Shown one piece after another: positions 54,628 through 64,000 of a DNA stretch of 64,000 nucleotides. The stretch is from Photobacterium swingsii (lineage in GTDB: Bacteria > Pseudomonadota > Gammaproteobacteria > Enterobacterales > Vibrionaceae). A model generated the notes under the pieces. That model worked only from the letters and a program-made list of their open reading frames with translations. It was not told the origin of the DNA and ran no database searches. The stretch lies in the NCBI RefSeq assembly GCF_024346715.1, contig NZ_AP024852.1, positions 3,658,001-3,722,000 on the forward strand, in the 5' to 3' direction. The stretch's first letter is position 1. Each line of letters starts with the position of its first letter. A program made the position numbers and the translations under genes.

Positions 54628-55089
54628 ATGACCCCATTACCACGGATAGATGACCTTGACCGCGATATCTTAGACGCCTTAATGACAGATGCCCGTACAC
54701 CATACGCTGAAATGGCTAAACGTTTCAATGTTAGCCCAGCTACCGTGCATGTTAGGGTGGAAAAAATGCGTGCTGCCGCCATTATCACAGGCACAGAAGT
54801 GATCGTTAATCCCAAATTACTGGGCTACGATGTCTGTTGTTTTATTGGCATTAATTTAAATGCAGCCCGTGATTACCATTCTGCGCTAGCAAAACTGAAC
54901 GAGCTTGATGAGGTCGTGGAAGCCTATTACACCACAGGGGCGTATAACATCTTCGTGAAATTGATGTGTAAATCAATTGAGGAGCTACAGCACGTATTGA
55001 TTGATAAGCTGCAAGCGATTGATGAAGTACAGTCGACCGAGACCTTGATCTCGCTGCAAAATCCAATCAACCGTAACGTCAAGCCATAA
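54628..55089 (+). CDS. asnC: Lrp/AsnC family regulator AsnC
   Basis: AsnC is the asparagine-responsive regulator that in E. coli activates asnA. The 153 residues have an N-terminal winged helix-turn-helix (IDDLDRDILDALMTDARTPYAEMAKRFNVSPATVHVRVEKM) and a RAM ligand domain (GYDVCCFIGINL, VVEAYYTTGAYNIFVKLMCKSIEELQHVLIDKLQAID, STETLISLQNPI), which is strikingly like the E. coli protein. No asnA gene is in the window. It is convergent with hemB and divergent from the GGDEF-EAL gene. Confidence 0.92.
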   Translation: MTPLPRIDDLDRDILDALMTDARTPYAEMAKRFNVSPATVHVRVEKMRAAAIITGTEVIVNPKLLGYDVCCFIGINLNAARDYHSALAKLNELDEVVEAYYTTGAYNIFVKLMCKSIEELQHVLIDKLQAIDEVQSTETLISLQNPINRNVKP

Positions 55090-55091
55090 AA

Positions 55092-55121
55092 AACGAGCGA
55101 TAAGAACACTTACCGCTCGTG
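55092..55121. terminator. Hairpin between asnC and hemB
   Basis: ACGAGCG...CGCTCGT with A-rich sequence on the left side; the loop is long and no plus-strand T tract follows, so its strength is unsure. On the minus strand it is followed by TTTTT and could end hemB. Confidence 0.5.
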
Positions 55122-55166
55122 AGTATTACCATGCCGCCGGCTAATAAGCTGGTCGCAATATCATGC

Positions 55167-56225
<1,059 letters not shown>

Positions 56226-56282
56226 CTACTCCTTGTATAGGTTGATTCGCAATCTAGTTCGATAATACCACTGTCGATAAAT

Positions 56283-57071
56283 TTAGCATGGATCGATCGC
56301 AAAAAATGCTTGGGTTGTAGCACGAGAATTCATCATTACATCAGCAGCTTGCTGACCTCGGCACTGGGCTATCACAGTGGCAATGTGCGGTAAGAATTTA
56401 GGTTCGTTACGGCTCGACTTCGGTTTTGGTCGATAGTCTCGTGGCAATAAATACGGGCAATCGGTTTCAATCATTAAACGATCATCGGGAATATGGTGCA
56501 CAATTTCACGTAACTCGGTACCACGGCGTTCATCGCATACCCAACCAGTAATACCAATATGAAGATCCAGTTCAAGGCAAGCTTTAAGCTCTTGCTCGCT
56601 TCCCGTAAAGCAATGCAGTACCGCAGCAGGTAATTTATCGCGCCAAGGGGTCAGAATGTCAATAAAGCGCTGATGAGCATCGCGACAGTGCATAAAAACA
56701 GGCATGTTCAATTCTGCCGCAAGCGCAAGTTGCGCTTCAAACACCGCTTCTTGTTGGGGACGCGGTGAAAAATCACGGTTGAAATCCAGCCCACACTCAC
56801 CAATCGCCACCACTTCGGCTTTGGTCGCTAATGCGCGAATCGCAGGTAAGGTTAAGTCATCAACCGACTTGGCATCGTGGGGATGGACACCTGCGGTGCT
56901 GAAACAATAGTTCGGCCACTGGGTGGCCATTTGCCATGCTTGTTGGCTTTCTTCAATACTGGTGCCCGTTAATATCAAGCCGGTTACACCAGCCTCTTGC
57001 GCACGCGTAATGACGGCATCACGATCTTTATCAAACCGCGTATTGGTCAGGTTTACCCCAATATCTATCAT
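56283..57071 (-). CDS. tatD: TatD family metal-dependent DNase
   Basis: TatD is a cytoplasmic 3'-5' exonuclease of the amidohydrolase superfamily; it is not needed for Tat export. From ATG 57071 ([20 protein letters not shown], with AGGAAG upstream) it has 262 residues. Metal ligands appear in [38 protein letters not shown] and MIETDCPYL. The first part of the longer open frame (to 57095) overlaps the tatC terminator region. It follows tatC but is separated from it by this terminator. Confidence 0.94.
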   Translation of the reverse strand: MIDIGVNLTNTRFDKDRDAVITRAQEAGVTGLILTGTSIEESQQAWQMATQWPNYCFSTAGVHPHDAKSVDDLTLPAIRALATKAEVVAIGECGLDFNRDFSPRPQQEAVFEAQLALAAELNMPVFMHCRDAHQRFIDILTPWRDKLPAAVLHCFTGSEQELKACLELDLHIGITGWVCDERRGTELREIVHHIPDDRLMIETDCPYLLPRDYRPKPKSSRNEPKFLPHIATVIAQCRGQQAADVMMNSRATTQAFFAIDPC

Positions 57072-57095
57072 TGCTTTTTGCTTCCTTAAAAACAA

Positions 57096-57123
57096 AAAAC
57101 CGGCCTACAAAGCCGGTTTTTTC
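57096..57123. terminator. Terminator after tatC
   Basis: AAAACCGGC-CTACAAA-GCCGGTTTT, a symmetric hairpin with flanking A and T tracts. It stands between tatC and tatD, so tatD needs read-through or its own promoter. Confidence 0.85.
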
Positions 57124-57136
57124 ACTGTCGCTATTA

Positions 57137-57880
57137 TCACTCTTCTTCCGCTTCATCATCCTTACGGACATAAAAGCGCGCGAAGAATAAACCGACCTCA
57201 AACAAAATACACATCGGCACTGCGAGCAGTGTTTGCGAAATAATGTCTGGTGGTGTCAGCATCATACCCACAACAAACGCCGCTACAATAATATACGGTC
57301 GTTTTTGGCGTAAGCTCTCTGGATCGGTTGCTCCTGTCCAACAAAGCAAAATAATCGCAACAGGTACCTCAAACGCAATCCCAAATGCCATAAATAGAGC
57401 GAGGATAAAGTCGAGATAACTGGCGATGTCCGTTGCCACTTGCACCCCTTCAGGCGCAATGCTGGTAAAGAAACCAAACACCAAAGGAAATACCACAAAG
57501 TACGCAAACGCCACTCCTGAATAAAACAGCAGTGAACTTGAGAACAATAATGGCATGATCAGCTTACGCTCATGCTTGTACAAGCCAGGCGCAATAAAGC
57601 CCCATACTTGGTACAAAATCATAGGCACAGCAACAAACACCGAGGCGACTAAGGTAAGTTTTATCGGAGTAAAGAAGGGGGACGCCACATCTGTGGCAAT
57701 CATGCTGGCACCTTCAGGTAGTTTTTCTACCAAAGGCGCCGACAAGAAAGCATAGATGTCGTTGGCGAACCACACTAAACCCAGAAATACCACCAGCACA
57801 CTCAGTAGCGAACGCAATAGTCTGTTTCGCAACTCTAGCAAATGGCTAAAGAGAGGTTGCGTCTCTTCGACTGTCGACAT
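57137..57880 (-). CDS. tatC: Sec-independent translocase subunit TatC
   Basis: TatC is the twin-arginine signal receptor of the Tat pore. The 247-residue protein has six membrane segments, a conserved N-terminal cytoplasmic [13 protein letters not shown] region, periplasmic-side [31 protein letters not shown], and the [14 protein letters not shown] helix. The C-terminal tail is acidic (KDDEAEEE). It is 11 bases after tatB. Confidence 0.97.
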   Translation of the reverse strand: MSTVEETQPLFSHLLELRNRLLRSLLSVLVVFLGLVWFANDIYAFLSAPLVEKLPEGASMIATDVASPFFTPIKLTLVASVFVAVPMILYQVWGFIAPGLYKHERKLIMPLLFSSSLLFYSGVAFAYFVVFPLVFGFFTSIAPEGVQVATDIASYLDFILALFMAFGIAFEVPVAIILLCWTGATDPESLRQKRPYIIVAAFVVGMMLTPPDIISQTLLAVPMCILFEVGLFFARFYVRKDDEAEEE

Positions 57881-57891
57881 AGTGATCTAAT

Positions 57892-58233
57892 CTACTCCTG
57901 CTTTTGAGAAGTCGTGGCTGAGGATTGCTCGCTTTTTTTCTCGGCATAAGGACGCTGCACATCTGATGCGGCTTTTTTAAGCTCATCAACAGAATCACGC
58001 AGTTCAGGCGATAAGTCCTGCATCCCCATTTGCTCGGCTTTTTTTAGATTTTCTTGCAGCTCTTGAATCTTTAATTCTTGAGACAATTCATCTTTGACCG
58101 AATTTGCCATATTACGAGCAGCACCTACCCAACGCGAAACAGAACGAATCGCGACTGGCAGACGCTCCGGCCCCAGTACGACTAACCCCACAACGGAGAT
58201 TAGTATTAACTCCCAGAACCCGATATCAAACAC
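57892..58233 (-). CDS. tatB: Sec-independent translocase subunit TatB
   Basis: TatB works with TatC in recognition of twin-arginine signals. The 113-residue product has the short N-terminal membrane helix [20 protein letters not shown], the GPERLP hinge and an amphipathic helix, then a variable charged tail. The conserved Glu8 is present. It begins three bases after the tatA stop. Confidence 0.96.
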   Translation of the reverse strand: MFDIGFWELILISVVGLVVLGPERLPVAIRSVSRWVGAARNMANSVKDELSQELKIQELQENLKKAEQMGMQDLSPELRDSVDELKKAASDVQRPYAEKKSEQSSATTSQKQE

Positions 58234-58236
58234 GTA

Positions 58237-58494
58237 TTAAACCTGCTCTTTGTCTTTTTGGTCTTTCTGGCCAGGTTGAACTTGCTCGCCTTCTTTTTCA
58301 GACAGTTGCTTCTGATCGAAATCAGCATCGTTGTCTTTCTTAGCAGCAGCTTGCTCGTCATCGCCGATCGCTTTTTTGAAACCCTTCACCGCTGAGCCTA
58401 AATCACCACCCAGTGTACGAAGTTTCTTGGTTCCGAATAAAAGAACAATGATCAGTGCAATGATTAATAATTGCCAAATACTGATACCACCCAT
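58237..58494 (-). CDS. tatA: Sec-independent translocase subunit TatA
   Basis: TatA forms the protein-conducting oligomer of the Tat system. The 85 residues start [21 protein letters not shown], followed by the hinge [22 protein letters not shown] and a long charged tail ([20 protein letters not shown]). It is read with tatB and tatC, and lies 65 bases downstream of ubiB on the same strand. Confidence 0.96.
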   Translation of the reverse strand: MGGISIWQLLIIALIIVLLFGTKKLRTLGGDLGSAVKGFKKAIGDDEQAAAKKDNDADFDQKQLSEKEGEQVQPGQKDQKDKEQV

Positions 58495-58559
58495 GCTTGT
58501 TATACCTCAGCTCTTTGTGGTTAAAACCGTAAAGTTAATATTGCAACGTACTCTCACCG

Positions 58560-60197
58560 CTATTTGCGGCAAGCTCGCCACCCTAGTAACCAAAACGTGA
58601 CGCCCATTGCAGCAGAGACTGCCGGATAGGTTTCAACATGATTACTAAAAAGTATGGCAGAACATACAACCAAAGTTGCACCAATGCCAAAATGGAATCT
58701 TGCTTGGCCTTGATTGCGACGGCTCTCCATGAAATTGTCATAGAGTTTATCCATTCGCTGATTCATCGCTTTGCCTTGGCGCAAACTGTCGTAAAGTAAT
58801 TCAGGTAATTCGGGTAATTTTTCAGCCCAAAATGGTGCTTTACTCTTTACAGCTTCCACGATGGCTTGCGGGCCAACTTGACGCGACATCCAATCTTCAA
58901 GGAAAGGCTTAGCGGTATCCCACAGATCTAATTGTGGGTACAGCTGTCGACCGAGTCCTTCAACATACAGCAGTGTTTTCTGCAGCAAGACGAGCTGTGG
59001 CTGCACTTCCATATTAAATCGACGCGCGGTATTAAATAAATTCAGCAGTACGTGACCAAATGAGATTTCACAAATAGGCTTCTCAAAAATAGGCTCACAT
59101 ACGGTTCGAATCGCAACTTCAAATTCATCAACATTCGTATCTGGCGGTACCCACCCTGAATCCACATGTAATTCCGCCACTTTACGGTAATCTCGGTGGA
59201 AAAAGGCCAGTAAGTTTTCGGCCAAATAACGCTTATCTTCACGGTTAAGTGTGCCAACAATCCCGCAATCTAATGCGATCCACTGCGGGTTTTCCGGTCG
59301 TTCGTACGACACAAAAATATTCCCTGGGTGCATGTCAGCATGAAAGAAGCTATCACGAAATACTTGGGTAAAGAAGACTGTGACTGCATTTTCTGACAGT
59401 AACTTAAGATCAGTGCCATTCGCTTTCAGCGCATCAATATCCGAGACTTGGATACCATAGATGCGCTCCATGACAAGTAATCGCTCGCTACTGTAATCGG
59501 TGAACATTTCTGGCACATACAGCATCTCGCTGTCATCGAAGTTACGGCGCAGCTGAATACTGTTGGCCGCTTCACGCATCAAATTCAGTTCATCGAGCAA
59601 GGTCTTCTCGTACTCACGCACCACCTCAGTCGGACGCAAGCGACGTGCTTCAGGCAGGATATTAGACACTATGCCCGCCATGCGGTACATCAGTTTAATA
59701 TCTGCTTGGATCACTGGCAGGATATCTGGGCGAATCACCTTAAGTACGACTTCGCGACCATTTTCCTTCAACACAGCTGTATGCACTTGGGCAATAGACG
59801 CCGATGCCAATGGCACCTCATCGAAGTCGTCAAACCATTGCTCTAATGGTCCACCCAAAGATTCTTCCATGTGCTGCTTTGCCAAGCGACCATCAAAGGG
59901 TTCTACTTGGTCTTGCAGTAATGCAAGCTGATCGGCGATATGCGGTGGAAACAAATCACGACGGGTCGACATCATCTGACCCAGCTTAATCCACACCGGA
60001 CCTAGTTCTTGCAACGCCAAGCGTAAGCGCTCACCCAAGGGTTTATCCGCATGCTGATTCTTAACCCAAAAAAGGGATTTTCGAGCCAGTTTCGGTAATT
60101 TTACGCGCGGGTCATCGGGTAAAAAATCGTCGAGACCATAACGAAGCTTCACTTCGATAATTTGGTATAGACGTTTTAATTCGGAGTAAGTCATCAT
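58560..60197 (-). CDS. ubiB: Ubiquinone biosynthesis kinase-like protein UbiB
   Basis: UbiB is an atypical protein-kinase-like ATPase (ABC1/ADCK family) of ubiquinone synthesis. The 545-residue protein has the KxGQ motif ([16 protein letters not shown]), the alanine-rich loop in place of a glycine-rich one ([16 protein letters not shown]), the catalytic VVLKVIRPD lysine, [12 protein letters not shown] and ALDCGIVG (kinase D and DFG-like parts), and two C-terminal membrane helices ([27 protein letters not shown]). The start may be either of two adjacent ATGs. It begins three bases after ubiJ. Confidence 0.96.
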   Translation of the reverse strand: MMTYSELKRLYQIIEVKLRYGLDDFLPDDPRVKLPKLARKSLFWVKNQHADKPLGERLRLALQELGPVWIKLGQMMSTRRDLFPPHIADQLALLQDQVEPFDGRLAKQHMEESLGGPLEQWFDDFDEVPLASASIAQVHTAVLKENGREVVLKVIRPDILPVIQADIKLMYRMAGIVSNILPEARRLRPTEVVREYEKTLLDELNLMREAANSIQLRRNFDDSEMLYVPEMFTDYSSERLLVMERIYGIQVSDIDALKANGTDLKLLSENAVTVFFTQVFRDSFFHADMHPGNIFVSYERPENPQWIALDCGIVGTLNREDKRYLAENLLAFFHRDYRKVAELHVDSGWVPPDTNVDEFEVAIRTVCEPIFEKPICEISFGHVLLNLFNTARRFNMEVQPQLVLLQKTLLYVEGLGRQLYPQLDLWDTAKPFLEDWMSRQVGPQAIVEAVKSKAPFWAEKLPELPELLYDSLRQGKAMNQRMDKLYDNFMESRRNQGQARFHFGIGATLVVCSAILFSNHVETYPAVSAAMGVTFWLLGWRACRK

Positions 60198-60200
60198 GGC

Positions 60201-60806
60201 TTAGCAACGCTCTAACAGCTGGTTAATGCGCGCTTCTAAACGAGCAACATCGGTTTTTACATCATCAACTTGATCGGCAAAATAGGCGATTTCTAGCGCT
60301 TGCGGCGCCAGCTTCCACTCTTCGGTGATCACTTCCGCTAAATCACGCTGTCGACGGGCAATGCCACGCTGGACAAAGCTTAACCCTGTTTTGGCACCTT
60401 GGACCAAGGTATGAGCGACCACGTCACCCGTATACTGAGACAGCTTCTCTTCAACATCAGGCTTTAAACCACTCAATAAAGAAGAAAACTGTTGCGCCAA
60501 CTGAATATCACCGTCCAGTGATAACTTGTCAGCTTTGATCAGCTGCGTCAGGTTAGCCTGTTGGCGCAATTCTGGTAATACACTTAGATTTAAGGCGAGC
60601 TGGCAATCCACCTCACCTTCAAACGCACCCAATACATCCAGCTGCTGACTGAAGACAAAGTACAGTGTTTTACCCATTTCATTTATGGTTACACTGATCA
60701 CTTTGCCACGTAAACGGGCTAAGCGACGCTGCGATTCCGCATCGTCATTCAGGAGTGTATTGAGCGAGGTTTCAACCACGCCAGTAACAAATACATCAAT
60801 TGGCAT
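60201..60806 (-). CDS. ubiJ: Ubiquinone biosynthesis accessory factor UbiJ
   Basis: UbiJ has an SCP2 lipid-binding domain and acts with UbiK in the cytosolic ubiquinone-synthesis complex. From ATG 60806 (MPIDVFVTGVVETSLNTLLN, with GAGG upstream) it has 201 residues, equal to E. coli; the frame upstream overlaps ubiE. The SCP2 part is VISVTINEMGKTLYFVFSQQLDVLG and LSLDGDIQLAQQFSSLL, with a C-terminal coiled coil (FADQVDDVKTDVARLEARINQLLE). It lies between ubiE and ubiB in a tight operon. Confidence 0.94.
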   Translation of the reverse strand: MPIDVFVTGVVETSLNTLLNDDAESQRRLARLRGKVISVTINEMGKTLYFVFSQQLDVLGAFEGEVDCQLALNLSVLPELRQQANLTQLIKADKLSLDGDIQLAQQFSSLLSGLKPDVEEKLSQYTGDVVAHTLVQGAKTGLSFVQRGIARRQRDLAEVITEEWKLAPQALEIAYFADQVDDVKTDVARLEARINQLLERC

Positions 60807-60813
60807 AGGGGCC

Positions 60814-61569
60814 TCAGAACTTGTAACCACGGTGAAGTGCAACAATACCACCCGTAAGGTTATAGTAATTTGTTTGCTCAAAACCGGCTTCTTGCATCAT
60901 ACCTTCCAAGGTTTCTTGGTTCGGGTGCATGCGAATTGATTCCGCGAGGTAACGGTAACTTTCAGCATCGTTCGCAATAATTTCACCCATTTTCGGCAAC
61001 AAGTGGAAAGAGTATGCATCATAAACTTTTGATAGCGGCTCTAGCACAGGTTTAGAAAATTCCAATACCAGTAAACGGCCGCCCGGCTTCAGTACGCGAT
61101 ACATAGAGCGTAACGCTTTATCTTTGTCGGTTACATTACGTAGGCAGAAGCTGATTGTGATGCAATCAAAGTAGTCATCAGGAAATGGCAGCTCTTCTGC
61201 GTTCGCTTGAACATAACCCACGTTACCCACAATGCCGCTGTCACGCAGCTTACTACGTCCAACTTTCAGCATTGAGTTGTTGATATCTGCCAAAACAACC
61301 TGACCTGTCTCACCGACAATGCGAGAGAATTTGGCGGTTAAATCACCAGTACCACCACCAAGGTCTAGCACACGATGGCCACGACGTACGCCGCTGCAAT
61401 CAATCGTAAAGCGTTTCCAAACACGGTGGATACCCATAGACATCATATCGTTCATGATGTCGTATTTTGCGGCTACCGAGTGGAAAACCTCTGCGACCAT
61501 GTTAGCTTTTTCTTCCTTGGCGACAGTGCGGAAGCCAAAGTGGGTTGTATCTTGTGTGGTGTCCGTCAT
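60814..61569 (-). CDS. ubiE: Ubiquinone/menaquinone C-methyltransferase UbiE
   Basis: UbiE methylates the demethylmenaquinol and 2-polyprenyl-6-methoxy-1,4-benzoquinol intermediates. The 251-residue length is that of E. coli. It has [36 protein letters not shown] at the N terminus, SAM motif [18 protein letters not shown] (about residue 65), [20 protein letters not shown], and the C-terminal [16 protein letters not shown]. It leads the ubiE-ubiJ-ubiB operon. Confidence 0.97.
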   Translation of the reverse strand: MTDTTQDTTHFGFRTVAKEEKANMVAEVFHSVAAKYDIMNDMMSMGIHRVWKRFTIDCSGVRRGHRVLDLGGGTGDLTAKFSRIVGETGQVVLADINNSMLKVGRSKLRDSGIVGNVGYVQANAEELPFPDDYFDCITISFCLRNVTDKDKALRSMYRVLKPGGRLLVLEFSKPVLEPLSKVYDAYSFHLLPKMGEIIANDAESYRYLAESIRMHPNQETLEGMMQEAGFEQTNYYNLTGGIVALHRGYKF

Positions 61570-61610
61570 GCTATTTCCGTCATGCTGATAGTGGTGTAAA
61601 CAACTGGCCT

Positions 61611-61639
61611 AGTTTACTTGATGGTCGCTGTTTGCTCAA
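61611..61639 (-). promoter_or_regulatory. Predicted sigma-70 promoter of ubiE operon
   Basis: On the minus strand TTGAGC (61634-61639), a 17-base spacer and TAAACT (61611-61616), 42 bases upstream of the ubiE start. It lies in the gap after rmuC. Confidence 0.55.
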
Positions 61640-61657
61640 AGTTATGTCGCAATTCAT

Positions 61658-63214
61658 TTACAACAATGCGCGTGGTGCGGGTGCAAGGGTCTCGTTTTGC
61701 TGAGTACTAGCAGAATCCCGCTGAACATGACTATCATCTAACGGCTGTGCTTTTTCAGCAAGCACTGGATTAATATCGCGCTTCACTTCCACACCCAAAG
61801 ATTTAAAGCTTTCAGCCTGACGGATCACATTACCACGCCCTGTGGACAGCTTATTCATTGCGCCTTGGTAGCTCTGATTGGCTTTATCCAATGACGCGCC
61901 AACCCCTTCCATATCGGTGACAAATAAACGTAACTTGTCGTACAGTTTACTGGCACGCTCAGCGATTTCTTTGGCATTATGATTTTGGCGTTCATTACGC
62001 CATAAGTTGTTGATAGTGCGCAATGCCACCAAGAGGGTAGTTGGACTGACGAGCATGATATTTTGATCCATGGCATCGCGGATCAGTGATGGGTCAGCTT
62101 CAATCGCGGCTTGAAAAGCGGGCTCCACCGGAATGAACATCAAGACATAATCCAAACTATGGACGCCATGCAATTGGTGGTAATCCTTCCGGCTTAATCC
62201 TCGAATATGGCTACGAATCGAGGCAGTATGCTCACTCATCGCCAATTCACGTTCAGCGATGGTTTCAGCATTAAAGTAACGCTCGTAGGCCACCAGCGAC
62301 ATTTTAGCATCAATGACTACGTCTTTATCTTGCGGCAAATGCACCACCACATCAGGCTGATAACGCTTGCCGTCTTCATTTTCGAGGCTGATCTGAGTTT
62401 GGTATTCATGCCCTTCACGTAAACCTGACTCGTTCAAAACTCGCGCCAGCACGACTTCCCCCCAGTTACCTTGCGCTTTATTGTCGCCTTTTAGCGCTTG
62501 GGTTAAATTAACAGCCTCTTGCGCCATCTGTTCGTTCAATTGCTTAAGGTTATTAATCTCGTGTACTAGGGTATGACGCTCACGCGCTTCAGCACTAAAA
62601 CTGTCGTTAACCTGCTTTTTAAAGCCTTCCAATTGAGCTCGTAGTGGATAAAGAATGCTTTCGAGGCTTTGTTTGTTTTGTTCATCAACCGTACGCGTCT
62701 TTTGTTCAAACATTCGGTTGGCCAGGCTTTCGAACTGAATACGCAGTCGCTCTTCAGCATTTTCCAGTAAGGCTATTTTCTCTTCCGCGGCTTTTTGCTC
62801 TTCAAAATGACGGGCTTCTTGCTCGCGTAAATCCCCTTCTAGCCCCGCATTTGCACCACGGGCGTTTTCGAGTTGCTCAGTCAGGTACTGCTTTTCATTT
62901 TTAAGCGCCTCGAAATGACGCATTTTTTCCAATGCCGCCGCCAAGCGGGCATGCATCTGGCGTAACTCATGACTTAAACGGTCGCGATCGACATCCGTTT
63001 CATCCAGCTCTTGGCTACGTTCATCCAATTGTTGTTGAATTTGCTGTTCACGGGTCTCGGCTAAACGCAGATCAGCCGCACGCTGCTGTTGCCACAGTGC
63101 AATTTGCTGTTTGTGTTTACCATTCAACCACAGTGCTGTGACAACGCTGGCTAATGTTGCCCCTGTTGCGGCAGCAACCGCGAATAGTAAGTCGCCGCTA
63201 AGCCACTCCGTCAT
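61658..63214 (-). CDS. rmuC: DNA recombination protein RmuC
   Basis: RmuC is a membrane-anchored nuclease-like protein that limits recombination at inverted repeats. The 518-residue protein has an N-terminal membrane helix (LLFAVAAATGATLASVVTALWL), a long coiled coil to about residue 200 (many Gln, Glu, Arg), and the RmuC catalytic domain (GNWGEVVLARVLNESGLREGHEYQTQ, PDVVVHLPQDKDVVIDAKMSLVAYERY, DYVLMFIPVEPAFQAA). The last 40 residues are variable. It is monocistronic in look, 88 bases before ubiE. Confidence 0.95.
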   Translation of the reverse strand: MTEWLSGDLLFAVAAATGATLASVVTALWLNGKHKQQIALWQQQRAADLRLAETREQQIQQQLDERSQELDETDVDRDRLSHELRQMHARLAAALEKMRHFEALKNEKQYLTEQLENARGANAGLEGDLREQEARHFEEQKAAEEKIALLENAEERLRIQFESLANRMFEQKTRTVDEQNKQSLESILYPLRAQLEGFKKQVNDSFSAEARERHTLVHEINNLKQLNEQMAQEAVNLTQALKGDNKAQGNWGEVVLARVLNESGLREGHEYQTQISLENEDGKRYQPDVVVHLPQDKDVVIDAKMSLVAYERYFNAETIAERELAMSEHTASIRSHIRGLSRKDYHQLHGVHSLDYVLMFIPVEPAFQAAIEADPSLIRDAMDQNIMLVSPTTLLVALRTINNLWRNERQNHNAKEIAERASKLYDKLRLFVTDMEGVGASLDKANQSYQGAMNKLSTGRGNVIRQAESFKSLGVEVKRDINPVLAEKAQPLDDSHVQRDSASTQQNETLAPAPRALL

Positions 63215-63484
63215 GATGTTTAACCCTGAAAAATACCAATAATTTCTGATTTAAGGCTAAGTGGATACTGGATAAATGTCCAGCATTTAAAGTGGCATCC
63301 CTTGGCGGCTCAACGATGATAAAGCGAACGAAAAAGGAAATGTAGAATGGAGTGCGCTAAGCATCACAGCCTGAAGTTTTCCCCTCTAGTCGCCTGAAAT
63401 ACAATCGCATAGACTGTCACTCATCCCTTACTGGCATTAACTTCGTGCCACAAGAATAACGCGCTGACGTAAACAAGGACGACA

Positions 63485-64000
63485 ATGAACGAACGTTATG
63501 CCCTCGGCTATGGCATGGCCGCGGTGTTGCTCTGGTCAACAGTGGCAACGGCTTTTAAAATCACTCTCGATTATTTTACCCCTATTCAGATGGTGGTTGC
63601 TGCCAGTGTGGTCTCAGCGGCTGCCCTCACAGGCATCGCTTACTGGCAAGGTAAGCTGCACTTACTAGGGCGAACTTTCGCTGCCCGCCCCTTCTATTAT
63701 TTATGCTTAGGTTTAATCAACCCCTTTGCTTACTATGTAGTGTTATTTAAAGCCTACGAACTGCTCCCCGCATCACAAGCTCAACCCCTCAATTACAGCT
63801 GGGCGATCACGCTGACCTTGATGGCCGCCGTTTTTCTGGGACAAAAGATCCGTAAGCAAGACTGGGCAGCCTGTGCCCTTGGGTATTTAGGTGTCATCGT
63901 GATAGCCACTAAAGGGGACGTACTGGCATTACAGTTTGAGAGCCCAACAGGAGTGGCGTTGGCCTTATTATCAACACTGCTCTGGGCGATGTATTGGATC
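63485..64000 (+). CDS. EamA family transporter (partial, N-terminal 172 residues)
   Basis: The gene begins at ATG 63485 behind AAGGA (63475-63479) and runs open off the right edge. I translated MNERYALGYGMAAVLLWSTV and further hydrophobic segments (MVVAASVVSAAALTGIAYW, FYYLCLGLINPFAYYVVLFKAY, SWAITLTLMAAVFLG, ALGYLGVIVIATKG), which fit the first EamA repeat of the drug/metabolite transporter superfamily. The substrate is not known. It is divergent from rmuC; the 270-base gap between them shows nothing else. Confidence 0.85.
   Translation, partial: MNERYALGYGMAAVLLWSTVATAFKITLDYFTPIQMVVAASVVSAAALTGIAYWQGKLHLLGRTFAARPFYYLCLGLINPFAYYVVLFKAYELLPASQAQPLNYSWAITLTLMAAVFLGQKIRKQDWAACALGYLGVIVIATKGDVLALQFESPTGVALALLSTLLWAMYWI

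Overview
This window is chromosomal housekeeping DNA from a marine gammaproteobacterium of the Vibrionaceae, most likely Photobacterium or a close relative. The placement rests on protein resemblance and gene order: glnA-ntrBC, hemN-yihI, Spot 42 beside polA, the hemCDXY/cyaA divergence, cyaY/lptM-lysA-dapF-xerC-yigB, and hemB-tatD-tatCBA-ubiBJE-rmuC. The genus cannot be settled from sequence reading alone. Genes of this set usually lie near the origin of Vibrionaceae chromosome I. There are no rRNA or tRNA genes, insertion sequences, prophage genes or CRISPR arrays.

Layout. 1-3.8 kb: a BrkB/YihY membrane protein cut by the window edge, a DUF2959 lipoprotein, a small P-loop ATPase and the GTPase gene typA. 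4-9 kb: a nitrogen-control block with glnA behind a sigma-54 promoter and NtrC sites, a DUF4124 gene, then ntrB and ntrC. 9.2-13.2 kb: a Cache-HAMP-GGDEF(degenerate)-EAL protein, adenosine deaminase and a tiny membrane ORF. 13.2-18.6 kb: hemN, DUF2489, yihI, a methyltransferase, a CsrB/CsrC-type RNA, cytochrome c4 and engB. 18.6-22.4 kb: an RNA-rich gap with Spot 42 and two weaker candidate transcripts, then polA. 22.4-25.9 kb: a DnaA-box cluster, elbB, a RyhB-type RNA, a GNAT enzyme, yhhQ, a DUF3630-like gene and an unassigned structured RNA. 25.9-34.7 kb: recQ, rarD, an AraC regulator with a LysE exporter, ggt and uvrD. 34.9-37.3 kb: a four-gene bufferin-type (DUF2282/DUF692/DUF2063/DoxX) peptide-modification operon. 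37.4-45.1 kb: the minus-strand lptM-lysA-dapF-yigA-xerC-yigB operon, cyaY and cyaA. 45.5-49.6 kb: hemC-hemD-hemX-hemY. 49.8-55.1 kb: two unknown small genes, rsmJ, a periplasmic-sensor PAS-GGDEF-EAL protein and asnC. 55.2-64 kb: hemB, tatD, tatCBA, ubiB-ubiJ-ubiE, rmuC and the start of an EamA transporter.

Themes. Global regulation is dense: three known regulatory RNA families (CsrB/C, Spot 42, RyhB) and sites matching NtrC, CRP, Fur, LexA and DnaA. Heme synthesis (hemB, hemC, hemD, hemN) and heme-using or iron-responsive elements recur. Terminators are mostly clear GC hairpins with U tracts and are often shared by convergent genes. The least explained items are the multi-hairpin RNA at 25.6-25.8 kb, the RNA-rich engB-polA gap, the repeated operator-like element of the AraC/LysE pair, and two tiny membrane ORFs (42 and 29 codons).
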